Shown: positions 15,780 through 26,294 of the stretch, in pieces
How positions within the stretch are numbered: the first letter of the stretch is position 1
Layout of the letters: each line of letters begins with the position of its first letter
Origin: Methylotenera_A sp031399315
Lineage (GTDB): Bacteria; Pseudomonadota; Gammaproteobacteria; Burkholderiales; Methylophilaceae
Assembly (NCBI GenBank): GCA_031399315.1
Contig: JANNOS010000020.1
Coordinates: forward strand, 1 to 28,585
Reading direction: 5' to 3'
DNA: 28,585 nt
The notes under the pieces: generated by a model
Told to the model about the DNA's origin: nothing
Database searches by the model: none
The model's input: only the letters and a program-made list of their open reading frames with translations
Translations under genes and position numbers: made by a program

Positions 15780-15846
15780 TAATATAGCATTGTTAATTTA
15801 ATATAAATTGTGCGAATTAGTGATCCTAATTCACTCAATGCAGAAT

Positions 15847-15886
15847 AGCCACTCCTCCAAAACATTGGGGGGTGGTTTTCTGTTTT
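15847..15886 (+). terminator. Likely terminator after the PstS-like gene
   Basis: CCACTCCTC pairs with GGGGGGTGG including two G-U pairs, followed by TTTTCTGTTTT. A smaller hairpin GAATTAG-TGATC-CTAATTC lies just before (15814-15832). The exoprotein gene therefore probably has its own promoter in 15890-15980. Confidence 0.7.
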
Positions 15887-15989
15887 ATGCTGTATTCACT
15901 TTATGGTGAGTGGCTAAAGCTTAAAGTAGAAAAAGTATGTTTTAGTTTAATAATTAATAACTTAAAAAAGTATTATTGAGGAACTTAGT

Positions 15990-18900
15990 ATGAATCAAGG
16001 CCGTTTTCGCTTAGTGTATAGCCAATGTTTAGGGATGTTTGTGCCAGTGTCAGAAAACACAAAGGCACAAGGCAGAAAAAGCTCTGGCAAGCGCATGCGC
16101 TCTCGCTATGCTGTAGCAGCGGCACTGTTCTCAATTTCTTACTCATACAGTGCGAATGCAGATCCACCACCCGTAAACGCACTACCAACTGCTGGAGTAA
16201 TTTCTTCAGGTGCTGGCAGCATTAACTCTAATGTAACAGCAGCAACTGCGGCGATGACTGTAAACCAATCCACCAAAAATATGATTATTAATTGGGGTAG
16301 TTTTAATATTGGCTCAAAAGCCAGTGTTAATTTTATTCAGCCAGGCGCAACCAGTGCAGTATTAAACCGTGTGACTGGGCCTGATGTAAACGGTGTTAAA
16401 AATCTGAGTCAAATTTACGGTAACTTAACCGCCAATGGTCAGGTGTATATAATTAACCAAAATGGCATTTTATTTGGTAGTACTGCTAAGGTTAATGTCA
16501 ACAGCTTAATTGCATCATCACTCAATATCTCAGACGATTTATTTAATAATGGGCTTTTGTCGTCTACCGACTTTGCAGTACCAGCCACATTTTCTGGAAT
16601 GAGTGGGTTTGTGCAAGTGGATGCAGACGCATCGCTCACCTCTGCAAGCGGCGGTAGAATTATGATGTTTGCACCAGACATTACTAATAACGGTTTAATT
16701 AGTACGCCAGACGGTCAAACATTGCTAGCAGCAGGGCAAAAAGTTTATCTAACAGCGAGTGATGACCCTAATCTTAGAGGTTTGTTAGTTGAAGTTGATA
16801 ATGGAGGTACCACAACAAATACCAATCTTGGCAGCATTGTTGCAGAGCGTGGCAATGTTACATTGGCTGGGATAGCCGTGAATCAAAACGGGCGTGTAAA
16901 AGCAACGACCTCAACAACTGCTAACGGCAGTATTAAGCTGCAAGCGAGAGATACCACTTTAGTAGTGCCAGGCACTGTTTTTACTCGCGAAGCCACAGTT
17001 GGGGGCACTGTCACCTTGGGTGAAAATAGTATTACACAAGTCATGCCTGATGCCACAGATAAAGCAACCGTTTTAGATACCGTTAAAGTGAATAAATCTA
17101 AAGTAGATATTACTGCATCAAAAATACATCTTAAAAATAATGCAACAATCGTAGCCCCCAGTGGGGATGTTAACCTAATTGCAGAATTAAATCCAAATCA
17201 ACCATCTATATTAGATGCAAACTCTAGTGCGGTAGCTAACAAAAGTCAGATATATTTTGAAAGTGGCAGTAGCATAGATGTAAGCGGTATTGGTAGTGGT
17301 AGCAAGTTCTCTGAAAGAGCTAACGAAGAGTCAGCGAAAATATCTGTTGCTAATAATGTGGTTCAAGCGGAGTTGCGTTCTTCACAGTTAGCAGATTCTC
17401 CATTACAAAGGTCTAGCATATTAAGAAATGCTAAAGTCTATGTTGATAGCAGGTCTACTGGCGTAGACGGTAATGTTGGAACCTCAGTCGCTGATGTGAG
17501 TGGCTTCACCTCTCAAATCAAACAGGGCTTAAACGAGCGTCTAGCAACAGGTGGTAATGTAAGAATTCAATCCGAAGGCAATGTTGTATTTAACCCTACA
17601 GCCAGCATAGACGTATCTGGCGGTAAAGTAGATTATATGACTGGCGTGGTCAACAAGACTAAGTTGCAAGCAAGTAGTGGGCAAGTTTTTGATATAGCTA
17701 ATGCACCAAAAGATTTAAAATATGTAGATATGCTAAATGTAAGTGTTGTAGAGCAGGGCTATACCTCAGGCAAAGATGCAGGCAGCGTTTCTTTTAGCGC
17801 ACCTGCGATGGTGTTAGAAGGCAAGCTTAAGGGCGATACCATTGTTGGTACCCGTCAGCGCACCGAGGCAACTAGACCCAAAGGCGCCACTTTGCAAATT
17901 GGGCAAAATAAAGCGAATCCAACAGATCTAGAGTTACTTAAACAGACTTATGTATTGCATTCAGATCTAATGCTAGATGCAACACATAGTGCTAGCGCTA
18001 TGCCTGCATTTGGCGATGAATTAAGCCCAGAACAACAGCAAACCTTGTTATTGGGTACAAACTTTACTGCGCCTACAGGTTTCAGCAATCTTAAATACTA
18101 CGCAGATGGTCAAATTACCGTTAAAAAAGGTACTAATTTAACAGTCTTGCCAGAAGGAAACATCACATTAAATGGCGGCGGTATCAATGTTCAAGGTAAC
18201 TTAACTGCGCACAGCGGTGCGATAGATTTGTCAGCTAAAAATAGACCTGGATATATTGGTACGCAGCCAAAATTTGTAGATAATGCCTCAGGTGATGTAT
18301 TGGTCGGAAGCTCTAGCACTTTAAACGTAAGTGGCATTTGGACTAACGATAGCTTAAATCCTGCAAAAAAAGATCTTATTGCATTGGATGGTGGTGAAAT
18401 TAAGGTTTCTGCTTCTGGTAAGGTGGCTGGGGGTGGAGATGTTACTTTAAATGCAGGCAGCACACTTAATGCATCCGGTGGCGCTTGGTTAAATGCTAGC
18501 TCCAAAGTTACAAGTGGTAAGGGTGGCGACATTAAATTGCTTGCGAGTGATGGAACAGGGACTGATTCATTATCTCCACATACTGGTAAATTAACATTAG
18601 ATGGAACCTTGCGAGCAGATTCTTTAGGTGCTGGTGGTAGTTTAAGCCTTAGTTCTGGCACGGTAACGATAGGCTCAACAACTTTGGGTACTAATGGTGA
18701 GACATTAATAAACCCTAGCCTGTTTCTAAGTGGTGGTTTTGCTTCTTACAACGTTGATGGAATAGAGGGTTTAACTGTTTCTGATAATACAACTATTGCA
18801 CCAGTAGCTGAAACTCGTTTATTAGGTAGTGGCTTTAATGCTCAACAAAGTGGTGCTGATATTACGAGTTTCTCGCGTTTAGCTCTGTTACCATCTAGAA

Positions 18901-21900
18901 ATGCTGCACTTACGCGCAAAGCGACTAGTTTGAGTTTAACTGCCAGTAACCAGAATACGGGTAAATTAAATATAGGCATTGGTTCTGTGATTAGTACGGA
19001 CCCGGGTGCAAGTGTGAGCTTGATTGGTAAGCGTCAGCTAACGATGTTGGGCAGTATTTTAGCTCCTGCAGGTAATGTATCCCTAACATCAGGATTGGTG
19101 AGTGGGGAAAGAAGCGCAGTTAATTATTTTAACAATCAGACATTGTGGCTGGGTGCTAATAGTGTGTTAGATGTGAGCGGTGTAACTGACAGTTATATTA
19201 ATAGTAGTGGCTTTAAGGTGGGTTCAGTTAAAGATGCTGGTAGCATTAAATTAAATGCGACGAGAGGTGAAATAGTAGCTGAGGAAGGTGCTCAGCTAAA
19301 ACTGGACGGCACACATGCAGTAATTGACGTAAAAACAAACAAGACTTTTACCGCTAAAGATGTTGCTTCTCAAGGTGGTAATTTAAGCATTTCTGCGCGT
19401 GAAGGCGTTTTGTGGGATGCTACCATGAGTGCAAAAGGTGGTAGCGAAAACGTAGCCGCTGGCACTTTATCGGTATCGCTTCCTTTATTGGATTTAGATG
19501 CTGTTAATAATACAAACTCAGGTATTTCTGATCCAAAAGAACAATTCCCAACCGGTCCTCGAGAAATTGTATTAAAACAATCGGGTAAGTCTGTTAAGAG
19601 TGGCTTGCGCCCTGATGACGAAATAGTGGCTGCTGATAATGGTAAAGCGTATATATTTGCTGATAAGCTGCAAAGTGCAGGTTTTGATAGTATCCAATTG
19701 ACTAGAAGCAATAATATTCGCTTTGCTGAAAATGTAAATTTAAGTACCCATGGTAGCTTAACGTTAGATGCGCCAAATGTGGTAGTAAATGATGGCGTAA
19801 ATGCCGTGCTAAATTCCTCTTATATTGCAATGGGTAACGGGCAAGCTGCCGCGCAAGATGGTGCAAGTGTAGCCACACCTATTGTTGGCACTGGTGCATT
19901 GACGATAAATGCCAACTACATTGACTTATATGGAAATCAAAGTCTATCTGGGGCTTCAGTTGCTAATTTTAATAGTAAAGGCGATGTCCAGCTAAGAGGT
20001 GTTTTTACGAGTAATGATAATAAGGATACAAACCTGTTAGGCGCGCTTAAAACAGCCGGTGACATGACATTTAATGCTGGGCGCATTTACCCTTCTACAT
20101 TAAGCAAATATACACTTAGCAGTACAGGTGCGGATTCAACAATCGCGTTTAAATCTAGCGGTGCAGATTCTGGCGTGCCATTTTCTGTGTTAGGCACACT
20201 TAACGTGGAGGCCGCCAACATTAAGCAAGATGGCATTCTTCGCGCACCATTTGGCGTGATTAACCTTAAAGCGACTGACCAACTTACTCTTGGTACTGGT
20301 AGTTTGACCTCAGTTTCTGCCGAAGGAAAAACCTTACCATTTGGTACCACTACAAACGGTAAGACTTGGAATTTTGATGCTGGTGATGGCCGAATTGCCA
20401 CGATTGATACCTTGCCAGAGAAAAATGTTAATTTAGATTCTAAAAAAGTGAATGTTGTAAGTGGTTCTAAAATTGATGTTTCAGGTGGTGGTGATTTAAG
20501 TGCATGGGAGTTCACTGTTGGTACAGGTGGCAGTCAAGACGTTTTAGCCGAGACTGGTGTATTTGCTATTTTGCCAGAGTTTAAAGCGGGCTATATGGCG
20601 GGTAATAGTGAATCTAACGCTAATACAACACTTAAACCAGGGGACTCGATTTATATTTCTGGTGGAAATGGGTTAGCCGCGGGTAACTACGTGTTACTGC
20701 CAGCGCATTATGCTTTGTTACCAGGTGGCTATGCAGTTAAAGCGGTTGCAGGCACGCAAGATTTTAGTGCTCAACAAAACGTTCGGAACAAAGATGGATC
20801 TATGCTGGTTTCTGGCTACCGCACTCAACATGGCGGGCTTACAGCAGATTCGCGTAGCTCTGGTTTCTTAGTCACATCGGGCAACATTGTACGTACGCAG
20901 TCAGAGTTTAGTAATACATCCGCTGATAAATTTTTTAGTAAGACTGATAGCGCTGGCAAAGCCAGTAATTTACGCTTACCTGCAGATGCTGGCCGCGTGG
21001 CGATTAGCGCCGCAACAAACTTGGTGTTAGATGGTGATTTAATTGCCAAACATGCAAGCACTGCGCGCGGTGCAGAGGTCGATATTAGTTCAGATAAAAT
21101 TGCGATTTCTGGTGATGGTAGCCAAGAAGCTGGCTTCTTAACACTTTCAAGTGAAAAATTAAATTCATATGGCGCAGAAAGTATCGTCATTGGCGGTAAG
21201 CGTGCTAACGTGGCTGAAGGCACACAACTTAATGTGACTGCTAGTAACGTTAAGGTGATTGGCGGTGCTAGTTTAACTGGGCAAGAAATTACGCTAGCAG
21301 CTACCGATACGGTTTCAATGGCAAGCGGCACATCTGTGAAAGCGACAGGGCTCGCCACTAAAAATAACGGTACGCTCATTATTGGCAACGCGGACACTGC
21401 TGGCAGTGGTGACGGTGCTTTATTACGTGTGAGTACAGGAAAACAACCTGATTTAGTGCGTAAAAATGTAAGTCAAACCAAAGGTACGCTAGATGTGCAA
21501 ACAGATGCTAAAGTATCTGGCAGCGCTGTCATTGCAGATGCTACTAATGCTAATAGTGTCAATGGCAACATTACCATAGAAAACGATGGGGCAATACGCC
21601 TAGGCGCGCCAAAAATCAGCTTTGGCACATCAACTGCGCCAGTCACGGGTTTGCAATTGGATAATGCTAAATTGGAAGCACTGGGTAACCCAAGCAATAT
21701 TCAATTAAAATCGTATAGCACCATAGATTTTTATGGTGAGACAAAGGTGGGTAATGCTAATTTAAAAAGCTTAACCCTTGAAAGTGCTGGGCTAGTTGGC
21801 TATAACAATACAGGCAAGACGGCTACTTTAACTGCAGATACGGTTAAATTTAGTAATCCAGATTCAGCAACATTTACGCCAACAGGCACCTTAGGCAGTG

Positions 21901-24900
21901 GTACGCTAGAAGTGAATGCGGGTAAAGCCATAGGGTTAGGCAGCGGCACTTTTAGTACTGCGGGCTTTAATAACGTTAAACTTAAAGCTGACCAAGTCAT
22001 AGGTGAAGCTAAAGGCACGCTAGACGCTAAAAATAGCGACCTAACAATTGACGCAGGGCGCATTACAGCAGCAGGGTTATCGGATACTACAATTCAATCA
22101 AGTGGCAAATTAGTGACAACTAGATTGCTGGATAAGTCTGGTAATTTGGTTACCATTTTGGAAAAAGCGCCACTCGGCGGCAAGCTAACGCTGGCGGCCG
22201 ATACTATTACCCACGGTGGCATTATCGATTTACCTTCTGGCACTGCCACGCTTAAAGCAAAAGGCACTGCGGGTAGTGATAGTTTAGTTTTACTTGCTGG
22301 CTCCCAAATTAATGCAAAAGGCAGCGCACAAATGCTGGGTACTGTGGCAGGTTTGGCCGATGGCGGAAAAGTGAATCTGGAAACAAGCAATGGTAATATC
22401 CGTATGGTTGCGGGCGCAATAGTGGATGTTTCAGCCACGGGTGGTGCGGGTGCGGGTACGGTTGCAGTGAACACAACAGGTACTGCTAAATTAGCAGGTA
22501 CGCTGAACGGCCTTGCAGCTGTAGGTAATGGTGTGGGTTTGCCTAAACAAGGTAGTTTTGAGTTAAACGCAAAAAATATAGCTGATTTTAAAGCCTTAAA
22601 TGCCGAGCTTGAACGCGGGCAATTTAAACAAAGCCGCAATATTCATGTAGCGCAAGGTGATTTAAACATTGACACAGCAGATAAAGTCACCGCACATAAT
22701 GTAACGCTGACTACCGATGATGGTAATGTGAACGTAGCTGGCACGATTGACGCAACAGGCAGTAAAGGCGGTATTGTTAAGCTTAATGCTGGTCAGCAGG
22801 CAGGTAGTGGTAATGGTAATATCACGCTTGAAAAAGACTCGCTAATTGACGTTTCTGCCACCACGCCAGCCACTGAAGCGGCAGGCTCAACAGGTGATGG
22901 CGGCAAAGTGTTATTAAACACAACAACAGATAGCGACACATCACCTTCAGTAGGCAGCCGTATTATTGCGGCATTAGGCAGTAAGATTAACGTGAGTGGC
23001 AAAGGCCAAGGTAGTGATGGCAAAGTGACATTGCGCGCGCCACGTTTAGGTATGGCAAGCGCCACCGATGCAGGCAATGGCATTGCCATTGGTAATGCTA
23101 CTACTCCCAAGTTTGAGTCTAATGTTATAGGCACAAATGCAAGCATTGTGGCTGAAGGTGTCAAAGTTTATAAGCCTACAAATGGTAGCATTGACAATCC
23201 ATTTACTGAAGCGATGAAAGCTGACAATGCAACTTACTTAACAAATGCTAACGCTATTGCAACTAACTTAGGCTTAGCTTCTGATAAGCGTTTTGTATTA
23301 GCAGCCGGTGACGAAGTGCGTAGTACAGGCGATATAACTGTGGCAAGCGATATTAATTTACAAGCAGGTGGGCCAGGTGCGTTAACTTTACGCGCCAAGG
23401 GTGATGTAAATGTAAATGCTAACATTAGCGCAGGCTTTACTAACGCCGATAAAACAGGTGAACTGACTGATGGTGGTGCATGGACATATCGCATTGCAGC
23501 GGGCGCAGATGTAAACAGTGCGGATGTGTTGGCAACCAATAATACGGGCACAGGCAATTTCACACTGGGTGCAGGTAATTTAATACGTACTGGTACAGGT
23601 GATATTGAGATTGCTACAGGTGGTAACTTTAAATTAGCAACTGCAGACTCTGCTATTTATACTGCTGGTGAAGTGGATACTAAAAACTACAGCAAATTAG
23701 GCAATTTTATTTCCCCCACAATTGCTATTAGCCCTACAGCTTCGATTTTAGCCAAATATTCTGTGAATGGCGGCGATATTACGCTTACTAGTAAAGGTAA
23801 TGTTAACGGGGCAGATAGCGCACAATTACCCGCCAACTGGCTTTTCCGCCAAGGCAGAGTTGACACTGATACTGGCCTTTATACCAAAAATTCCAGCTGG
23901 TGGACTTTCTTCCGCGACTTTAAACAAAATATCGGTGCATTAGGTGGTGGCGATGTGAGTGTGAATGCAGGTGGTGAGGTTAATGACCTTTCTGCAGTTG
24001 TTGCCACTAATGGTCGTGTTTTTGGTACGGGTCCGGCCGATGGCAAGTTGGTGCAGAATGGCGGCGGTGATTTAACCATACAAGCGGATGACAATATATT
24101 AGGCGGTTTGTATATGGTTGATAAGGGGATTGCAACAATACGCGCAGGGGGTAGCTTGTTAGCAGATAATCTTGGCATAAATACAGCCTTTGCCGTAGGT
24201 GATGGTACAGTAGATGTGGCTACTTTGGGTCAGCTCGATATAAGTCGCGTATTCAACCCTACCTTAACTGGCTTATCACGTGTTAACCTTCCTGGGATCA
24301 CTCAAATAAACGAAGACTCATCAGTGTTTTCAACTTATAGCAATGATAGTGCTATAAAACTCACCTCAGTTGCGGGTGGGGTAACTATAACTAACCAATT
24401 GTTACCCACTAATAATTTGGTGGCCGATAATGGTGGTGACCCACGTAAGTTATTTCCTGGCACCTTAAAAGTTAGTGCATTAGGGGGTGATTTTAATACA
24501 GGCGATGGTGCTGGCTTTACCTTGATTTCATCGCTTCAAGGGGACTTGCAAATTGCTGCAAGTGGTAATATTAATTTTAATTCTAATATTAATATGTCAG
24601 ATAGAGAATTGAGTTTACTGCCAAGTGTATTAAACCCACTATCAACTCAGCTATTTGGTGCCCAATTAACAGAAGCATTGGTTACAAATACAAACAATCC
24701 TAAACGATTTCATGCCGCAACCCCCATACACCAAAGCGACAGTAAGCCTGTAATAATATATGCGGCTAAAGATATTGTGGGTACTGGTAGCTTCAGTTTG
24801 AATTTACCAAAAAAATCAGACATTTATGCTGGTAACGATATTATTAGTTTCTCAGTGTTAGGTCAAAATTTAAACGCTACTGATGTCTCAACGATATCTG

Positions 24901-26294
24901 CTGGGCGAGACTTTAACTTGGGGGATAATGGTGTAGCATGGGGCGGGCCTGGCTACCTCGATATTTCTGCTGGTAGAGACATTAACATGGGAGTAAGTGA
25001 GGGAATTGTTACTCGGGGAAATTTAAATAACCCGTTTTTATCAGAAACTGGCGCAAGTTTGAGAATATTAGTTGGTGCTGAAGGCTCAGATGATCAAGCT
25101 TTCATTGCTAAATATTTAAACCCAGCGTCGAGTACTGCCTATCTTAGTAAGTTGACTAAATTTGTTTACAAGGTAAACGGCATTAGTGATGAAGAATTAG
25201 TGAATATTGAAGCTATTCTTAATGATCCTAAGGCGACAAACGAAGCTAAATTCAAGGCTAAAGAAGATAAAGCATTAATAGAAGCAAAAGCATGGGAACA
25301 ATACCAAACGATGGATGTTAAAGTGCAGCGCCAATTTGTACAGACTGCTTTTTTTAATGAACTAAGAGAAGCTGGTAATGATAATCTCGCAGGCAGAGGC
25401 GGCTATAAACGGGGCTTTGATGCGATTGCGACCTTATTCCCTAAAGATAATTATGACGGTAAATTGGATATGGCATTTAGTCAGGTTAAGACTGAGCGGG
25501 GTGGTGATTTAACAGTATTGGCGCCTGGTGGAAGTGTCATTATAGGCTTACCAAAAACACCAAGAGAAATCATTTTTGCTAAGGGTGCTAAAAGTGACTT
25601 TGATGAAGCATTTGCAGCATCTGCTGCTAAACTTGGAATGTTTACTGTAAAGGGCGGGGATATCAATGTTTTCTCCAAAGGAAATATTGATGTTGCGCAG
25701 TCTAGGCAATTTACTTTAGGTGGCGGCGATATTACTGATTGGTCTAGCACGGGTGACATTGATGCTGGTAAAGGTTCTAAAACGGCCAGTGCAGCGCCAC
25801 CACCATTAATACGTACAGATGAAAATGGTAATACATTAGTTGATATATCTGGCGTAGTATCTGGTAGCGGAATCGGTACTTTGCAAACATTACCAACAGC
25901 CCCATTGGGTAATGTGTATTTAATTGCTCCCAATGGCACGGTTAACGCGGGAGATGCCGGTATACGTTCATCAGGTAACTTGTTAGTGGCTGCGCAGCGG
26001 GTGATAGGGGCAGATAATATTAGCGTGGGTGGCGTTTCCAGCGGCGTCCCAGCGGTAAGTAGCACAAGCGTAAATTTTAGTGCGCCAGCCTCAGCTGATT
26101 CTAATAGTACAAATAATCAAGGCGACCAACTTGGTGCTGGCGATAAGCTGGGGCAAAACAGCAAACTTGCGGGCATGCCATCTGTGATTAGTGTTGAGGT
26201 GCTTTCATTAGGTGATGAGTCAGTGACAAATGATAAAGAAACATCAACTAAAAAATGTAAGGATGAGAAAAACAAAAAAGACTGTGCGCCATAA
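15990..26294 (+). CDS. Giant filamentous-haemagglutinin-family exoprotein (TpsA, DUF3739)
   Basis: A 3434-residue two-partner-secretion exoprotein. It opens with an extended signal peptide region (NQGRFRLVYSQCLGMFVPVS) and cleavage likely after ANA57. The TPS/haemagg_act domain follows (about 60-200), with NMIINWGSFNIG and VYIINQNGILFG, the segment read by a TpsB porin. The long middle is Gly/Asn/Ser/Thr-rich beta-helix repeats with recurring IDVSG-like and GGDI-like words. The C-terminal part is DUF3739 (APPPLIRTDENGN, VYLIAPNGTVNAGDAGI, GNLLVAAQRVIGADNI). The very end is Lys-rich with Cys3423 and Cys3432; I see no other cysteine in the mature chain. GAGGA lies 7 bases before ATG. No TpsB gene is visible: foreign DNA begins 66 bases after the stop. 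The protein is probably an adhesin or matrix component. Confidence 0.93.
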   Translation: MNQGRFRLVYSQCLGMFVPVSENTKAQGRKSSGKRMRSRYAVAAALFSISYSYSANADPPPVNALPTAGVISSGAGSINSNVTAATAAMTVNQSTKNMIINWGSFNIGSKASVNFIQPGATSAVLNRVTGPDVNGVKNLSQIYGNLTANGQVYIINQNGILFGSTAKVNVNSLIASSLNISDDLFNNGLLSSTDFAVPATFSGMSGFVQVDADASLTSASGGRIMMFAPDITNNGLISTPDGQTLLAAGQKVYLTASDDPNLRGLLVEVDNGGTTTNTNLGSIVAERGNVTLAGIAVNQNGRVKATTSTTANGSIKLQARDTTLVVPGTVFTREATVGGTVTLGENSITQVMPDATDKATVLDTVKVNKSKVDITASKIHLKNNATIVAPSGDVNLIAELNPNQPSILDANSSAVANKSQIYFESGSSIDVSGIGSGSKFSERANEESAKISVANNVVQAELRSSQLADSPLQRSSILRNAKVYVDSRSTGVDGNVGTSVADVSGFTSQIKQGLNERLATGGNVRIQSEGNVVFNPTASIDVSGGKVDYMTGVVNKTKLQASSGQVFDIANAPKDLKYVDMLNVSVVEQGYTSGKDAGSVSFSAPAMVLEGKLKGDTIVGTRQRTEATRPKGATLQIGQNKANPTDLELLKQTYVLHSDLMLDATHSASAMPAFGDELSPEQQQTLLLGTNFTAPTGFSNLKYYADGQITVKKGTNLTVLPEGNITLNGGGINVQGNLTAHSGAIDLSAKNRPGYIGTQPKFVDNASGDVLVGSSSTLNVSGIWTNDSLNPAKKDLIALDGGEIKVSASGKVAGGGDVTLNAGSTLNASGGAWLNASSKVTSGKGGDIKLLASDGTGTDSLSPHTGKLTLDGTLRADSLGAGGSLSLSSGTVTIGSTTLGTNGETLINPSLFLSGGFASYNVDGIEGLTVSDNTTIAPVAETRLLGSGFNAQQSGADITSFSRLALLPSRNAALTRKATSLSLTASNQNTGKLNIGIGSVISTDPGASVSLIGKRQLTMLGSILAPAGNVSLTSGLVSGERSAVNYFNNQTLWLGANSVLDVSGVTDSYINSSGFKVGSVKDAGSIKLNATRGEIVAEEGAQLKLDGTHAVIDVKTNKTFTAKDVASQGGNLSISAREGVLWDATMSAKGGSENVAAGTLSVSLPLLDLDAVNNTNSGISDPKEQFPTGPREIVLKQSGKSVKSGLRPDDEIVAADNGKAYIFADKLQSAGFDSIQLTRSNNIRFAENVNLSTHGSLTLDAPNVVVNDGVNAVLNSSYIAMGNGQAAAQDGASVATPIVGTGALTINANYIDLYGNQSLSGASVANFNSKGDVQLRGVFTSNDNKDTNLLGALKTAGDMTFNAGRIYPSTLSKYTLSSTGADSTIAFKSSGADSGVPFSVLGTLNVEAANIKQDGILRAPFGVINLKATDQLTLGTGSLTSVSAEGKTLPFGTTTNGKTWNFDAGDGRIATIDTLPEKNVNLDSKKVNVVSGSKIDVSGGGDLSAWEFTVGTGGSQDVLAETGVFAILPEFKAGYMAGNSESNANTTLKPGDSIYISGGNGLAAGNYVLLPAHYALLPGGYAVKAVAGTQDFSAQQNVRNKDGSMLVSGYRTQHGGLTADSRSSGFLVTSGNIVRTQSEFSNTSADKFFSKTDSAGKASNLRLPADAGRVAISAATNLVLDGDLIAKHASTARGAEVDISSDKIAISGDGSQEAGFLTLSSEKLNSYGAESIVIGGKRANVAEGTQLNVTASNVKVIGGASLTGQEITLAATDTVSMASGTSVKATGLATKNNGTLIIGNADTAGSGDGALLRVSTGKQPDLVRKNVSQTKGTLDVQTDAKVSGSAVIADATNANSVNGNITIENDGAIRLGAPKISFGTSTAPVTGLQLDNAKLEALGNPSNIQLKSYSTIDFYGETKVGNANLKSLTLESAGLVGYNNTGKTATLTADTVKFSNPDSATFTPTGTLGSGTLEVNAGKAIGLGSGTFSTAGFNNVKLKADQVIGEAKGTLDAKNSDLTIDAGRITAAGLSDTTIQSSGKLVTTRLLDKSGNLVTILEKAPLGGKLTLAADTITHGGIIDLPSGTATLKAKGTAGSDSLVLLAGSQINAKGSAQMLGTVAGLADGGKVNLETSNGNIRMVAGAIVDVSATGGAGAGTVAVNTTGTAKLAGTLNGLAAVGNGVGLPKQGSFELNAKNIADFKALNAELERGQFKQSRNIHVAQGDLNIDTADKVTAHNVTLTTDDGNVNVAGTIDATGSKGGIVKLNAGQQAGSGNGNITLEKDSLIDVSATTPATEAAGSTGDGGKVLLNTTTDSDTSPSVGSRIIAALGSKINVSGKGQGSDGKVTLRAPRLGMASATDAGNGIAIGNATTPKFESNVIGTNASIVAEGVKVYKPTNGSIDNPFTEAMKADNATYLTNANAIATNLGLASDKRFVLAAGDEVRSTGDITVASDINLQAGGPGALTLRAKGDVNVNANISAGFTNADKTGELTDGGAWTYRIAAGADVNSADVLATNNTGTGNFTLGAGNLIRTGTGDIEIATGGNFKLATADSAIYTAGEVDTKNYSKLGNFISPTIAISPTASILAKYSVNGGDITLTSKGNVNGADSAQLPANWLFRQGRVDTDTGLYTKNSSWWTFFRDFKQNIGALGGGDVSVNAGGEVNDLSAVVATNGRVFGTGPADGKLVQNGGGDLTIQADDNILGGLYMVDKGIATIRAGGSLLADNLGINTAFAVGDGTVDVATLGQLDISRVFNPTLTGLSRVNLPGITQINEDSSVFSTYSNDSAIKLTSVAGGVTITNQLLPTNNLVADNGGDPRKLFPGTLKVSALGGDFNTGDGAGFTLISSLQGDLQIAASGNINFNSNINMSDRELSLLPSVLNPLSTQLFGAQLTEALVTNTNNPKRFHAATPIHQSDSKPVIIYAAKDIVGTGSFSLNLPKKSDIYAGNDIISFSVLGQNLNATDVSTISAGRDFNLGDNGVAWGGPGYLDISAGRDINMGVSEGIVTRGNLNNPFLSETGASLRILVGAEGSDDQAFIAKYLNPASSTAYLSKLTKFVYKVNGISDEELVNIEAILNDPKATNEAKFKAKEDKALIEAKAWEQYQTMDVKVQRQFVQTAFFNELREAGNDNLAGRGGYKRGFDAIATLFPKDNYDGKLDMAFSQVKTERGGDLTVLAPGGSVIIGLPKTPREIIFAKGAKSDFDEAFAASAAKLGMFTVKGGDINVFSKGNIDVAQSRQFTLGGGDITDWSSTGDIDAGKGSKTASAAPPPLIRTDENGNTLVDISGVVSGSGIGTLQTLPTAPLGNVYLIAPNGTVNAGDAGIRSSGNLLVAAQRVIGADNISVGGVSSGVPAVSSTSVNFSAPASADSNSTNNQGDQLGAGDKLGQNSKLAGMPSVISVEVLSLGDESVTNDKETSTKKCKDEKNKKDCAP

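Noticed and set aside
16200..25900. Repeats in the exoprotein as a CRISPR or tandem DNA array
   Set aside because: The repetition is at protein level (beta-helix words) with divergent DNA and irregular spacing.
16439..26065. Long minus-strand open frames inside the exoprotein gene
   Set aside because: Low-complexity Pro/Leu/Ser/Ala-rich translations are mirror images of the Gly/Asn/Thr-rich repeats; no starts with ribosome binding sites and no domains.
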